In this document: piece after piece, positions 37,910 to 47,220 of the stretch
How positions within the stretch are numbered: position 1 is the stretch's first letter
Layout of the letters: the number at the start of each line of letters is the position of its first letter
Assembly: GCA_944358375.1 (NCBI GenBank)
Contig: CALVQT010000002.1
Span: forward strand, 1-64,000
DNA: 64,000 nucleotides
Origin: an uncultured Bacilli bacterium
GTDB taxonomy: Bacteria; Bacillota_I; Bacilli_A; RF39; UBA660
Direction: 5' to 3'
Notes under the pieces: model-generated
Told to the model about the DNA's origin: nothing
Database searches by the model: none
What the model saw: only the letters and a program-made list of their open reading frames with translations
Program-made: the position numbers and the translations under genes

Positions 37910-39331
37910 ATGAAAAATGAAAAAATAACACCAAGAGATGTAGATTTCGCTAAATGGTATACTGATGTTGTAAAAAGTGCTTCACTTGCGGATTATTCAT
38001 CTGTAAAGGGTTGTGTTATATTAGAACCAAATGGATATGCTATTTGGGAAAATATACAGAAAATAATGGATGATATGTTTAAAAAAACTGGTCACAAAAA
38101 TGTATCTTTACCAGTGTTTATTCCTGAAAATTTATTAAAAAAAGAAGGAGAGTTAGTAAGTGGATTTGCTCCTGAAGTTGCATGGATTACTCATGGTGGA
38201 AATTCATTATTAGAGGAAAGGCTTGCATTTAGACCAACTAGTGAATCATTATTTTCTGATTATTATTCTAAAAAAGTAAAATCATATAGAGATTTACCAT
38301 TAATGTATAATCAATGGTGTAATGTTGTTAGATGGGAAAAAGAAACTAGACCATTCTTAAGAAGTAGAGAATTTTTATGGCAAGAGGGACATACTGTTCA
38401 TAGTACTAAAGAAGAGGCTGAAACAGAAACTAATAAAATGTTAGATATATATAAGGAATTTTTTGAAAAATATTTAGCAATACCAGTAATATCCGGCAGA
38501 AAAACAGAAAAAGAGAAATTTGCAGGTGCAGAATATACACTAACAATTGAAGCATTAATGCAAAATGGTGTATGTTTGCAGTCTGGAACAAGTCATTATT
38601 TTGGACAAAAATTTGCTCGTGCTTATGACATTAAATTTATTAATAAATTTAATGAATTTGAGTATGCATATCAAACATCATGGGGAGTTAGCACTAGAAT
38701 GATTGGTGGGTTAATTATGACACATGGTGATGATAGAGGATTAGTTCTTCCTCCTAAAATCGCACCTACTCAAGTCTATATTATTCCAATTAAAAATGAT
38801 GAAAAATTAATTTCTTTAGCGCAAAAAATTAAAGAGAGTTTAAATAGTAAAAATATTATTTCATATATAGATGATTCAGATAAATCCGCAGGATTTAAGT
38901 TTGCTGAGGCAGAAGTAAATGGAATACCACTTAGAGTTGAAATAGGATATAAAGATTTAGAAAATAATGAAGTTACTATTGTTAGAAGAGATACACTTAA
39001 TAAAATGAAAATAAAATTAAATGATATTACTAATACGATTATGCAACAATTAGAAGTAATGCAAGAAGATATGTATAACAAAGCACTTAAAATTAGAGAT
39101 TCTAAGACATTTGATGCAAAAAATTTAGAAGATGTAAAAAATATATTAAATAATAATCCTGGCTTTATAAATGCTTATTGGTGTGGTGATGAATCGTGTG
39201 AAGTTAAAATGAAAGAAATAAAAGGATGTAAATCAAGATGCATCAAAGAAACAAAAGATTATGATAATGAGATGTGTGTAGTTTGTGGCAAAAAAGCTAA
39301 GCATAAAGTGGTTTGGGGAATACAATATTAA
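37910..39331 (+). CDS. proS: Prolyl-tRNA synthetase (short, archaeal/eukaryotic type)
   Basis: 473 residues, class IIa. Opens with ITPRDVDFAKWYTDVVKSAS; motif 2 region YNQWCNVVRWEKETRPFLRSREFLWQEGH (in parts), motif 3 GVSTRMIGGLIMTHGDDRGLVLPP, anticodon-binding domain, and a C-terminal Zn-type domain with CGDESCEVK and CVVCGKKAKH. It lacks the INS editing domain, as usual for this type. AGGAGG precedes the ATG. Confidence 0.96.
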   Translation: MKNEKITPRDVDFAKWYTDVVKSASLADYSSVKGCVILEPNGYAIWENIQKIMDDMFKKTGHKNVSLPVFIPENLLKKEGELVSGFAPEVAWITHGGNSLLEERLAFRPTSESLFSDYYSKKVKSYRDLPLMYNQWCNVVRWEKETRPFLRSREFLWQEGHTVHSTKEEAETETNKMLDIYKEFFEKYLAIPVISGRKTEKEKFAGAEYTLTIEALMQNGVCLQSGTSHYFGQKFARAYDIKFINKFNEFEYAYQTSWGVSTRMIGGLIMTHGDDRGLVLPPKIAPTQVYIIPIKNDEKLISLAQKIKESLNSKNIISYIDDSDKSAGFKFAEAEVNGIPLRVEIGYKDLENNEVTIVRRDTLNKMKIKLNDITNTIMQQLEVMQEDMYNKALKIRDSKTFDAKNLEDVKNILNNNPGFINAYWCGDESCEVKMKEIKGCKSRCIKETKDYDNEMCVVCGKKAKHKVVWGIQY

Positions 39332-39381
39332 TATTTGATATTAATTATTATATATGTTAAAATTTATATGGAGGGAATATT

Positions 39382-39591
39382 ATGTTAACAGATATATTAC
39401 AAGTAGTAATTGGATTAGTAATTGGATTAGTAATTGGATTTTTGGTTGCTAAAAAATTATTACAAAAACAATTACAAGATAATCCACCTATAAATGAAGA
39501 AATGATTAAAACATTAATGAGAGGAATGGGTAGAAATCCAAGTCAAAAACAAGTTAATCAATTAATGAAACAAATGAAAAAATATCAATAA
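39382..39591 (+). CDS. YneF family (UPF0154) membrane protein
   Basis: 69 residues: a single helix made of repeated VIGLVIG units, then [20 protein letters not shown] and [20 protein letters not shown], the UPF0154 signature. The DNA for the helix has a 12-base unit (GTAATTGGATTA) nearly three times in tandem at 39406-39441. Function unknown. Confidence 0.9.
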   Translation: MLTDILQVVIGLVIGLVIGFLVAKKLLQKQLQDNPPINEEMIKTLMRGMGRNPSQKQVNQLMKQMKKYQ

Positions 39592-39605
39592 TTTTATTGA
39601 TATTT

Positions 39606-41087
39606 TTATTTGTTATTTTCTATAAACTCAAGATTATAAATTATAGTATAATAACTGTCATTATCTTCATCATAATTAGTACTTAAAAAATAATAGTTTC
39701 CGAGGTACATATTTATATTATCATAAGTACTTATAACTTCATTATTTTTATAAATAATTAATTTTTTATTAGCATTTAATGTATAAGAATATCCATTATC
39801 AAAATATTCATTGATTGCATCTTTTTCGGCTATTTTTTTAGAGTTAAATAAATCTATATAATAAAGGTCGTTATCTGTATGAATAATGGAAATATTATTT
39901 TCTATTAAAATTACAGATATATCATTTTTAGATGATATTGAAATTGAATATAATTCATTATAGTCTAAATCATAATAAGTTATTATATTTTGATTATTTT
40001 CTTCAGTAATTATATAAAAAAATTTAAGCTTATTATTTTCATCAAACAAAGGCTCATATGTGTAATTGGAAGTATTAATAATTCCATCATCATTAATAAT
40101 ATAACTAATCATTTTATTATCATTTAATACATTCAAATATAATATTCCATTATTTACTATATAGTTAAAGGCGAAATTATTATCATATTTATAATCTATT
40201 TTATAGTTAACAACAAGTTTATCTTTATAGTAAATACCCATTTTTTTATCTTTAATGAATATAGAATATTTTTCTAAATCATTATAATAAAATATATTGT
40301 CATTATTAAGTTCACATATTACTTTATCATTATTGTCAATTAAACCATATTTATTAGATATTTTTACTATAAACGTATTTTCATCAATATAAGTATTTAA
40401 ATAATCATATTTGAAGTTAATAATTATATTTCCATTATAGTCAATTAAACCATATTTACCATCATAATTACTTACTACTAAATATTTGTTATTATTTATA
40501 AAAGAAGAATCGCTATTATCGATATCACTTTTATAATATATATTTTTAATAACACTATCCAATTGATAAATTTCATTATTATTTAAGTTTAATATGTAAT
40601 AATTTTTATCTTTGTATAATATTAAATGTGAATAATTATCATAAGTTTTTATAGGTATTATATTATCGTAATTTTCAGATATAATATTATTTTTTTTATC
40701 TATATAAAAAGCATTATCATCATTATATATTATTTCATAATTGCCATACACTGTTTTATCTTTTTGCGCATAATTAGGTAACATTGAATTAAAGATCGAA
40801 CCATATTTACCAATTACATAATAAGAAATATTTTCATCATTACTACTTAATATAATTTCGTTGTTTTTATTTAATGTAACTTGTCCATCATAACTTTTAT
40901 AGTTACTTAATGTGGTGGTTTCATAATCTTCAGTTATAGGTGGAATAATAGGTTCATGAAATTCATTATCTGTATTATCTTTTTTAATATTAAATATAAA
41001 ATATAATCCCATTAATAAAACAGCTAGTAAAAGTATACCTGCAAGAATAGTTCTAAATATCATTTCTTTATTTTCTTCATTAATCAT
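39606..41087 (-). CDS. Membrane-anchored WG-repeat protein
   Basis: 493 residues. One membrane segment near residues 10-32 (IFRTILAGILLLAVLLMGLYFIF), then a Pro-rich linker and a beta-rich domain. The units NKYLVVSNYDGKYGLIDYNG and FIVKISNKYGLIDNNDKV are WG (KWG-type) repeats. Such proteins are common surface or envelope proteins in gut Bacillota. Start set at 41087 after GAGGTGG; the GTG at 41096 is rejected. Confidence 0.75.
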   Translation of the reverse strand: MINEENKEMIFRTILAGILLLAVLLMGLYFIFNIKKDNTDNEFHEPIIPPITEDYETTTLSNYKSYDGQVTLNKNNEIILSSNDENISYYVIGKYGSIFNSMLPNYAQKDKTVYGNYEIIYNDDNAFYIDKKNNIISENYDNIIPIKTYDNYSHLILYKDKNYYILNLNNNEIYQLDSVIKNIYYKSDIDNSDSSFINNNKYLVVSNYDGKYGLIDYNGNIIINFKYDYLNTYIDENTFIVKISNKYGLIDNNDKVICELNNDNIFYYNDLEKYSIFIKDKKMGIYYKDKLVVNYKIDYKYDNNFAFNYIVNNGILYLNVLNDNKMISYIINDDGIINTSNYTYEPLFDENNKLKFFYIITEENNQNIITYYDLDYNELYSISISSKNDISVILIENNISIIHTDNDLYYIDLFNSKKIAEKDAINEYFDNGYSYTLNANKKLIIYKNNEVISTYDNINMYLGNYYFLSTNYDEDNDSYYTIIYNLEFIENNK

Positions 41088-41186
41088 TAAAGCCACCTCA
41101 CCACTATGGTAATTATATCATAATATATTCTATTTTACTTTAAAAAAAACTAAATTTAATATATAATTATTGATAGAGAGGTTGTT

Positions 41187-42053
41187 ATGGAAAAAAAAAC
41201 ACAAGAATATATAACATTTTTATCGCCAGAATTTATATATATTCCATTTGATGTAAGAGAAAAATTACGAATTCCTAAAAATGGATTAGTTTATTATAAT
41301 ACTTATTTAGGTAAAAATGAAAATAATATAAATATATTTAGTCCTGTAAGTGGTAAAATAATAGGATATAAAAAAATGATTCTAAATAATAATCAAAGTA
41401 AAGAATGTTTACTAATAGAAAATGATTTTATAGAAAGAAGAGAAAAACTAAATCCGACTTCTAATATTCTTCATATGAAAAAAAATCAAATAGTAGATTT
41501 GTTAGATAAATATGGGTTAAATAAGAAAATAAACAGCAAAACAATTTTAGTAGTAGATAGTTATTATGATAAAAAATATGATTTAAAAGATATGGTCATT
41601 AATTATGAATATTATGAGCAAATATTAGAAACAATAGATGAATTTATGAAAGTTTTTAATATGAAAAATTGTTATATTTGCATAAATAATGATGATTTAT
41701 ATTCAATTCATGCATATGAAAAATATATTAATGCCTTTTTTAATATATGTATTGTTAAATCAAGTAAAAAAATAAAAGGTGATACTTGTATTCACTATAC
41801 TATAGAAGAAATATTAAAAATATATAAAGCAATTCACCAAGATTATATGTATGATAATACTATTATTACTATATATGATAATAAACCTATGATTGTAAAA
41901 GTTAAATTATTTACATCATTATATGAATTGCTAAAAGTTCTAAAAATAAAATTTAAGAATAAAAAAATATATGTTAATAGTAAACTAATAAATAATATAG
42001 AAAATTATATAATTGATGATAGTGTAAGAAGTGTAGTGGTAAAGGATAATTAA
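41187..42053 (+). CDS. RnfC-like (barrel-sandwich) protein, no iron-sulphur motif
   Basis: 288 residues. LSPEFIYIPFDVREKLRIPKNGLV, then NIFSPVSGKIIGYKK, resemble the N-terminal biotin-like sandwich of RnfC/NqrA. The middle region (KTILVVDSYYDKKYDLKDM...) may be the Rossmann part. The NDxxDEP and CxxC motifs of true RnfC are absent, and no other rnf gene lies nearby. It is adjacent to holA (1 base apart). The call is tentative. Confidence 0.5.
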   Translation: MEKKTQEYITFLSPEFIYIPFDVREKLRIPKNGLVYYNTYLGKNENNINIFSPVSGKIIGYKKMILNNNQSKECLLIENDFIERREKLNPTSNILHMKKNQIVDLLDKYGLNKKINSKTILVVDSYYDKKYDLKDMVINYEYYEQILETIDEFMKVFNMKNCYICINNDDLYSIHAYEKYINAFFNICIVKSSKKIKGDTCIHYTIEEILKIYKAIHQDYMYDNTIITIYDNKPMIVKVKLFTSLYELLKVLKIKFKNKKIYVNSKLINNIENYIIDDSVRSVVVKDN

Positions 42054-42054
42054 A

Positions 42055-42981
42055 ATGATATATATATTATTAGGAAAAGAAGTGAATATTTTAAAAGATA
42101 AGATACAAAAAATTATAAATGAAAATAATACAAATAATATAATAAAAGTTAGTTTTTTAGAACAAGATTTAACAGATATAATAATTGAAGCAAATTATCC
42201 GAGTATTTTTGAAGATAAAAAATTAATAATAGTAGATGATTTTTCGTTAAAAAAATTAAATGAAGATGATGAAAAAAAATTTATTAATTTTGTAAATAGT
42301 AATAATGAGAATATTATTGTTTTTAAATGTATTGATGATAAGCTAGATGAAAGAAGAACAATTACTAAATTAATAAAAGATAAATGTTTGATAGAAAATT
42401 GTTGCAAATTAAGTTATAAAGAATTAAGTAAATATGTAACAGATATATTTAAGAAGCAAAATATTAAAATTTCTTTTGATCAAGTAAAGAAAATATTAGA
42501 TTTATGCGAATATAATACTGATATCACTATTATGGAGGTTAATAAATTATTATTATATAAAATTGGGCAAAATAATATTAGTAATGAGGATATTGATAAA
42601 GTAATAAGTAAAAATAATGAAAAGGAATTATTTGAACTAACGGAAAGTATATTAAAAAAAGACATAAAAAAAGTACTTAATTCATATAAAATATTAATAG
42701 ACTCTAATGTGGATGTAACTATAATATTAGATAGTATTGCTAAACAATTTAGATTATTATTTCAAATTAAGGATATGTATGGTAAAGTTAATGAAGGTTT
42801 TATTGCAAATGAATTAGAAGTTAATCCTTATACAATAAAAAAATTAATTCCTTATATAAATTTATATAAAAAAGAAGAAATAATAAATAAATTATATAAA
42901 TTAAGCGAATTAGATATAAATATTAAATTAAGCGGCTATGATAAAAATAAGCAAATTGAGATGTTTTTTTTAACATTATAG
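42055..42981 (+). CDS. holA: DNA polymerase III delta subunit HolA
   Basis: 308 residues. MIYILLGKEVNILKDKIQKI, the FEDKKLIIVDDF strand, NENIIVFKCIDDKLDERRTI and the three-domain AAA+ layout with LYKIGQNNISNEDIDKVIS and FELTESILKKDIKKVLNSY are characteristic. It is the clamp-loader subunit that opens the beta clamp. Full length. Confidence 0.9.
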   Translation: MIYILLGKEVNILKDKIQKIINENNTNNIIKVSFLEQDLTDIIIEANYPSIFEDKKLIIVDDFSLKKLNEDDEKKFINFVNSNNENIIVFKCIDDKLDERRTITKLIKDKCLIENCCKLSYKELSKYVTDIFKKQNIKISFDQVKKILDLCEYNTDITIMEVNKLLLYKIGQNNISNEDIDKVISKNNEKELFELTESILKKDIKKVLNSYKILIDSNVDVTIILDSIAKQFRLLFQIKDMYGKVNEGFIANELEVNPYTIKKLIPYINLYKKEEIINKLYKLSELDINIKLSGYDKNKQIEMFFLTL

Positions 42982-43061
42982 TCATAAACTTTACATAAAA
43001 AAAAGAAAAAAGATAGATAGTATTAATAATAAAAAGTATAATTAAATAGGATGTGATAAAT

Positions 43062-44054
43062 ATGTTGATATTAGCTAAAAGTATTTTGGGACTGATGTTA
43101 GGATTTTTTATATCAGTATTATTTGGATATTTTTTAATTCCTATTTTAAAAAAATTAAAATGTGGTCAAAGTATAAGTGTATTTACCGCTTTTAGACATT
43201 CATCAAAAGCAGGTACTCCAACTATTGGAGGACTTATTTTTATTATACCAACATTACTAGCTATGTTATTTTTATATTTGAGGGGAAGTCTTGAAATAAC
43301 GCATAGTCTACTTATTATATTATTTGTTTTTATGTCATATGCATTACTGGGATTTGTAGATGATGTATTAAAAGTTGTATATAAAAATAATGATGGCTTA
43401 TCAATAGTTCAAAAGTTAATAGTTCAAGTATTAATAGCATTAGTATTCTTTTATATATATATGCAAGGTGGGGGAGATGCTAATATTACAATTTCTGCAT
43501 TGAACTTAAGTTTAGATTTAAAATGGACATATGGATTGTTTATACTATTTTTATTAGTTGGTTCATCAAATGCAGTGAATTTAACAGATGGTTTAGATGG
43601 TTTAGCTGGTGGATTATCATTAATAGCATTTTTAAGCTTTGGTATTATAACTTGGGGAACAACATGGATAGAAGGATATCAAGAAATAGCAATATTTTGT
43701 TTTATATTAGTGGGTAGTATTCTTGGATTTTTAGTATATAATACACATCCTGCTAAAGTATTTATGGGAGATACCGGTTCACTTAGTTTAGGTGCTACTT
43801 TAGCAGCAATAGCAATACTTACTAAGCATGAATTATCACTAGCTGTTATTGGCGGGGTATTTGTACTTGAAACATTATCATCAATTATTCAATTAACAGC
43901 TATAATTAAATTTAAGAAAAAAGTTTTCTTAATGGCACCAATACATCATCATTTTGAAAAATTAGGTTTTGAAGAAACAGACATAGTTAAAGGATTTTTA
44001 ATAATAGGATTCTTATTTGGAATGGTTGCAATATATTATGGTGTTTGGATGTAG
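43062..44054 (+). CDS. mraY: Phospho-MurNAc-pentapeptide transferase MraY
   Basis: 330 residues, ten membrane helices. RHSSKAGTPTIGGLIFIIP, LLGFVDDVLKVV, NLTDGLDGLAGG, FMGDTGSLSLGATLAA and MAPIHHHFEKLGFEE are the MraY signatures, with the Asp residues that hold Mg. It makes lipid I. ATG at 43062 has AGGATGTGAT upstream. The next gene is the SEDS flippase/polymerase partner, now split by a mobile element. Confidence 0.97.
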   Translation: MLILAKSILGLMLGFFISVLFGYFLIPILKKLKCGQSISVFTAFRHSSKAGTPTIGGLIFIIPTLLAMLFLYLRGSLEITHSLLIILFVFMSYALLGFVDDVLKVVYKNNDGLSIVQKLIVQVLIALVFFYIYMQGGGDANITISALNLSLDLKWTYGLFILFLLVGSSNAVNLTDGLDGLAGGLSLIAFLSFGIITWGTTWIEGYQEIAIFCFILVGSILGFLVYNTHPAKVFMGDTGSLSLGATLAAIAILTKHELSLAVIGGVFVLETLSSIIQLTAIIKFKKKVFLMAPIHHHFEKLGFEETDIVKGFLIIGFLFGMVAIYYGVWM

Positions 44055-44078
44055 AGAACATTAATGTTCTTTTTTTTT
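44055..44078 (+). terminator. Terminator between mraY and spoVE
   Basis: AGAACA-TTAA-TGTTCT (44055-44070) then a T8 run. It separates mraY from the SEDS gene, which also lacks a visible ribosome binding site. Confidence 0.65.
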
Positions 44079-44099
44079 ATATTAAAAATAAAATTTATT

Positions 44100-45161
44100 A
44101 TGAGAAAAAGAATTATATTATTTACTTTAATATTATCAATAATAGGATTAATTATGATATATTCTAGTAGTTATGTGTTTTCTGGATATAAATATGATAA
44201 TCCATTTAGATATGTTATGCTTCAAAGTGTTTTTTTAATATTTGGAATTATAATAATGATTATTTTTTCAAAAATAGATTATACCATTTATAAAAAGTAT
44301 TCTAATTTATTTCTTTTAATTAGTGCTATTTTATTAATCATTGTATTAATACCCGGAATTGGAAGTGTTAGAAATGGCAGTAGAAGTTGGTTTGGTCTAT
44401 TTGGATTAGGATTTCAACCAAGTGAATTATCAAAATTAGCATTAATAATATTTACATCAAAATATTTATCAAATAATGATAAAATTAAAAAAGAAACTAA
44501 TAAATTTATGATCCCCATATTATTAGTAATAATAACTTTTTTCGCTTTAATTTTATTAGAACCTGATTTTGGTAGTGGAATGGTAATTGTTTGTTCGTTA
44601 ATTGGGCTTATATTTATATCAGGAGTTAATTGTTCAATATTTATTAAGCTTGGAATAATAGGAATAGTTGGAATAATAATATTAATTTTAATTGCACCAT
44701 ATAGATTAGATAGAATAACATCATTTATTAATCCGTGGAGTGATCCTCTTGGAAGTGGGTTTCAAATGATTCAAAGTTTGTATGCTATTGGACCAGGTGG
44801 ATTACTTGGGTTTGGTTTTTTAAATTCAAGACAGAAACATTTTTATCTGCCAGAACCACAAACAGATTTTATATTTTCAATTATAAGTGAAGAATTTGGA
44901 TTTATTGGATGTTTTATAATTATAGGGATGTTTATATTGCTTTATGGAACTATTATAAAATGTGCAATTAAATGTAAAGATTTATTTGGTAAATATTTAA
45001 TATTTGGTTTAGTGTTTTTACTTATATTTCAAACATTACTTAATTTAAGTGTTGTGGTTGGATTAGTTCCAGTAACGGGGTATGCAAGAAAATGGGAGAA
45101 AATAATAAATAACGTAGAAACTCTTATAAATAAAAGGAAAAACGAGATTTTACTTAATTAA
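44100..45161 (+). pseudogene. spoVE: SEDS glycosyltransferase SpoVE/FtsW, 5' part, interrupted by a mobile element
   Basis: Polytopic SEDS peptidoglycan polymerase. VLIPGIGSVRNGSRSWFG, QPSELSKLALIIF, LLEPDFGSGM (catalytic Asp region), APYRLDRITSFINPWSDPLG with SGFQMIQSLYAIGPGGLLGF and KHFYLPEPQTDFIFSIISEE all match; LIPG-G-VRNGSRSW and APYR-RITSF-PWSDPLGSGFQ favour SpoVE over ordinary FtsW. The family match ends at NLSVVVGLVPVTG (base 45080). The last 27 residues (YARKWEKIINN...) are foreign and replace the final helix. The true continuation lies at 55778. The ATG at 44100 has no clear binding site; the frame is open from 44064, inside a terminator. Whether the truncated protein works is unknown. 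Confidence 0.9.
45060..45095 (+). other. attL: left junction of the mobile element in spoVE
   Basis: Host sequence CCAGTAACGGG (ending 45079) meets element sequence GTATGCAAGAAAA. The GGG at 45077-45079 is shared with the right junction at 55777-55779 and is the likely exchange core; large serine recombinases exchange at a two-base core, consistent with GG within it. Confidence 0.85.
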
Positions 45162-45398
45162 AAAAATACTTAAAAATTTTAAAATTAAAGAAAGCCATTA
45201 TTTTATGGTATTTTTTGCAAAAATATAATAACAATACATTGTTGGTAAACACAGGAAAGTTTATGAGAGTTTGGCTTTGTGATAAATAGGTATCAAATTA
45301 AAAATATATTCTATTATTTATAAAATTTTTTTAATATTTTTTTCCAAAAATTTCCACAAAAGTATTGACAAAGAATAAAAAAAATAGTAACTTATTTT
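45162..45398 (+). other. Left end of element, gene-free, with a promoter
   Basis: No gene. TTGACA at 45365-45370, a 17-base spacer and TAACTT at 45388-45393 form a probable promoter reading right. The stretch around 45240-45300 is less AT-rich than its surroundings but I could not assign it to a known RNA class. Confidence 0.5.
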
Positions 45399-45556
45399 GT
45401 AATATTTTGAAAGGGACGCTGATTTTGATGAGTAAATTTATGAAAAAAAGTAAATTAAAATTTTTTTGTTACGTTTATGAATTTTTATATATTAATATAA
45501 ATTCTTTTTTGACCCTTTCAAATAAAAGCATGACATAATATTGTTATGCTTTTTGT
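45399..45556 (+). ncRNA. Candidate small structured RNA upstream of rel
   Basis: Just after the promoter, TTTGAAAGGG (45406-45415) is perfectly complementary to CCCTTTCAAA (45513-45522), enclosing 97 bases. This is followed at once by a 12-bp terminator stem (45524-45535 with 45542-45553, one G-T pair). Promoter, closing stem and terminator together delimit a ~155-base transcript. A 36-codon open frame (45428-45538) lies inside but has a poor binding site. It may be a free sRNA or a rel attenuator. Confidence 0.4.
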
Positions 45557-45589
45557 TTAAGTTTTTAGTGTAGTTTTGGAGGAATTTTT

Positions 45590-47029
45590 ATGGGAAATAG
45601 TATTTTACAAGATTTAATTGACAAACTTAATGAGTATAATCGAGAAGAAGTTGAAGTTATTAAAAAAGCTTATGAATATGCTAAAAAATTACATGAAGGG
45701 CAGTATAGACAAAGTGGTGAACCATATATCAATCATCCTTTAAATGTTGCATATATTCTTGCAGATATGCACGCAGATAGAGATACAATATGTGCTGGGC
45801 TTTTGCATGATGTATTAGAAGATACAGAAATTACAAAAGAAGATATTGCGCATGATTTTAATCAAAATGTTGCTAATTTAGTAGATGGTGTAACTAAACT
45901 TTCAAAAATGAATTTTTCTTCTAAACAAGATCAAAATTTAGCAAATACTAGAAAGATTATTACAGGTATTACTGAAGATGTTAGAATAATAATTATTAAA
46001 TTGGCAGATAGGCTTCATAATATGAGAACTTTGCAATTCAAAAGTGAATTTAAACAAAAAGAAAATGCACTTGAAACTATGGAAATTTTTGTTCCTTTAG
46101 CTTACTATATTGGGGCATATAGAATTAAATCTGAATTAGAAGATTTATCTTTAAGATATTTAAGACCAGACATGTATAAAAAGATAGAAGAAAGAAAGTT
46201 AAAAATTGAAGATGATAGTAAAAGATGTTTGCAAGAAATGTTATTAAAAATTCAAACAATGTTAAATGATAAAAATATACCTAATGAAATCAAGGTAAGA
46301 ACGAAAAATATTTATGGTATATATAAAAGATTGAATGAAGGACAAAAATTATCAGATATACATGATTTATTAGCATTAAAAATTATGGTTGATGAAGTAG
46401 CTAATTGTTATTATACATTAGGTATGATTCATCAAGAATATCACCCAATAAATAATAAATTTAAAGATTATATTTGCAATCCTAAAACTAATATGTATCA
46501 ATCGTTACACACAACTGTTTTTGGTCTAGATGATAGATTGGTTCAAACGCAAATAAGAACTTTTGAAATGGATAAAGTTGCTTCATTTGGATTAACAGCA
46601 TATTGGGATGAAGAAAAAGGAAATGCGAGAAATGTTATGCAAGCGGAATTAAAAAATAAATTTCAATTTTTCAAATCCTTAATAGAGATTAATTCAATGT
46701 TTGGAGATAATCAACAATTTGTAAATCAAGTTAAGTGTGAACTTTTTTCTGATAAAGTTTATGTATATACAACAAGTGGAGACATAATTGAATTACCTAA
46801 AGGAGCTACTCCTATAGATTTTGCTTATAAAATACATACTGATATTGGAAATACAATGGTTGGGGTATTTGTAAATGATGAATATGTACCTATAGATTAT
46901 ATTTTGAAAAATAAAGATAGAGTGAGAATCGTAACAGATGATTTATCTTATGGTCCAAGAGAAGATTGGATAGAAAAAGCACAAACAAGTCATGCAAAAA
47001 GAAAAATAAGAGAATTCAACCAAAAATAA
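45590..47029 (+). CDS. rel: Rel/SpoT-family (p)ppGpp synthetase/hydrolase lacking the C-terminal regulatory domains
   Basis: 479 residues: HD hydrolase domain (YINHPLNVAYILADMHADRD, LLHDVLEDTEITKED, IKLADRLHNMRTLQF), synthetase domain (VRTKNIYGIYKRLNEG, NKFKDYICNPKTNMYQSLHT), and TGS domain (DKVYVYTTSGDIIELPKGAT, KDRVRIVTDDLSYGPREDW). It stops at AKRKIREFNQK, where standard Rel (~730 residues) continues into helical, zinc-finger and ACT/RRM domains used for ribosome binding. Both catalytic domains look intact, so it may act unregulated by ribosomes. GGAGGAATTTTT precedes the ATG. It is cargo of the element. Confidence 0.9.
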   Translation: MGNSILQDLIDKLNEYNREEVEVIKKAYEYAKKLHEGQYRQSGEPYINHPLNVAYILADMHADRDTICAGLLHDVLEDTEITKEDIAHDFNQNVANLVDGVTKLSKMNFSSKQDQNLANTRKIITGITEDVRIIIIKLADRLHNMRTLQFKSEFKQKENALETMEIFVPLAYYIGAYRIKSELEDLSLRYLRPDMYKKIEERKLKIEDDSKRCLQEMLLKIQTMLNDKNIPNEIKVRTKNIYGIYKRLNEGQKLSDIHDLLALKIMVDEVANCYYTLGMIHQEYHPINNKFKDYICNPKTNMYQSLHTTVFGLDDRLVQTQIRTFEMDKVASFGLTAYWDEEKGNARNVMQAELKNKFQFFKSLIEINSMFGDNQQFVNQVKCELFSDKVYVYTTSGDIIELPKGATPIDFAYKIHTDIGNTMVGVFVNDEYVPIDYILKNKDRVRIVTDDLSYGPREDWIEKAQTSHAKRKIREFNQK

Positions 47030-47104
47030 TACCTTTAATATTATGAGTTTATAGGGAGCTCATTAGAAAAAAACTATTAAATTATAAAATAGGAGGTGAT
47101 AAAG

Positions 47105-47161
47105 ATGAGAAAATTAATGAGAAAATTTAACAAAAAATATGATATGTTATGTACTGCATAA
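47105..47161 (+). CDS. Putative ribosomal-peptide (RiPP) precursor, 18 residues
   Basis: MRKLMRKFNKKYDMLCTA. The ATG is preceded by AGGAGGTGAT (47091-47100), a full-consensus ribosome binding site and the strongest in the window, which supports translation. The N-terminal part is strongly basic (six Lys/Arg) and would be the leader; the C-terminal MLCTA has the only Cys and Thr, the residue types that YcaO enzymes cyclise. A hairpin follows, then the modification genes. It is too short for family recognition; the assignment rests on position, signal strength and composition. Confidence 0.6.
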   Translation: MRKLMRKFNKKYDMLCTA

Positions 47162-47180
47162 TTATCATATGAATTAAGTA

Positions 47181-47200
47181 GTCATAGTAAATGCTATGAC
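47181..47200 (+). promoter_or_regulatory. Hairpin between precursor and enzyme genes
   Basis: GTCATAG (47181-47187) pairs with CTATGAC (47194-47200), loop TAAATG, 19 bases after the precursor stop and just before the AAGGAGGG site of the next gene. It has no T-run, so it is more likely an mRNA stabiliser or processing element that raises precursor over enzyme levels. Confidence 0.55.
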
Positions 47201-47220
47201 CTTATAAGGAGGGTTAATAA

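Noticed and set aside
39406..39441. Three tandem GTAATTGGATTA-type units as a regulatory iteron
   Set aside because: They lie within the yneF membrane-helix codons (VIGL repeats) and are explained by the protein.
45162..45400. TPP riboswitch to go with thiE
   Set aside because: No CTGAGA or ACCTGATC-type core was found here or before 47105.
45428..45538. 36-codon gene MSKFMKKSK... before rel
   Set aside because: Binding site is weak and far; the bases are better explained by the stem-and-terminator structure.
47083..47100. TATAAAAT as a -10 for the precursor gene
   Set aside because: It would start the transcript inside the ribosome binding site.
47105..47161. Precursor as an AgrD-like cyclic-lactone autoinducer
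   Set aside because: No AgrB-type membrane protease nearby and no acidic tail; the YcaO context fits better.
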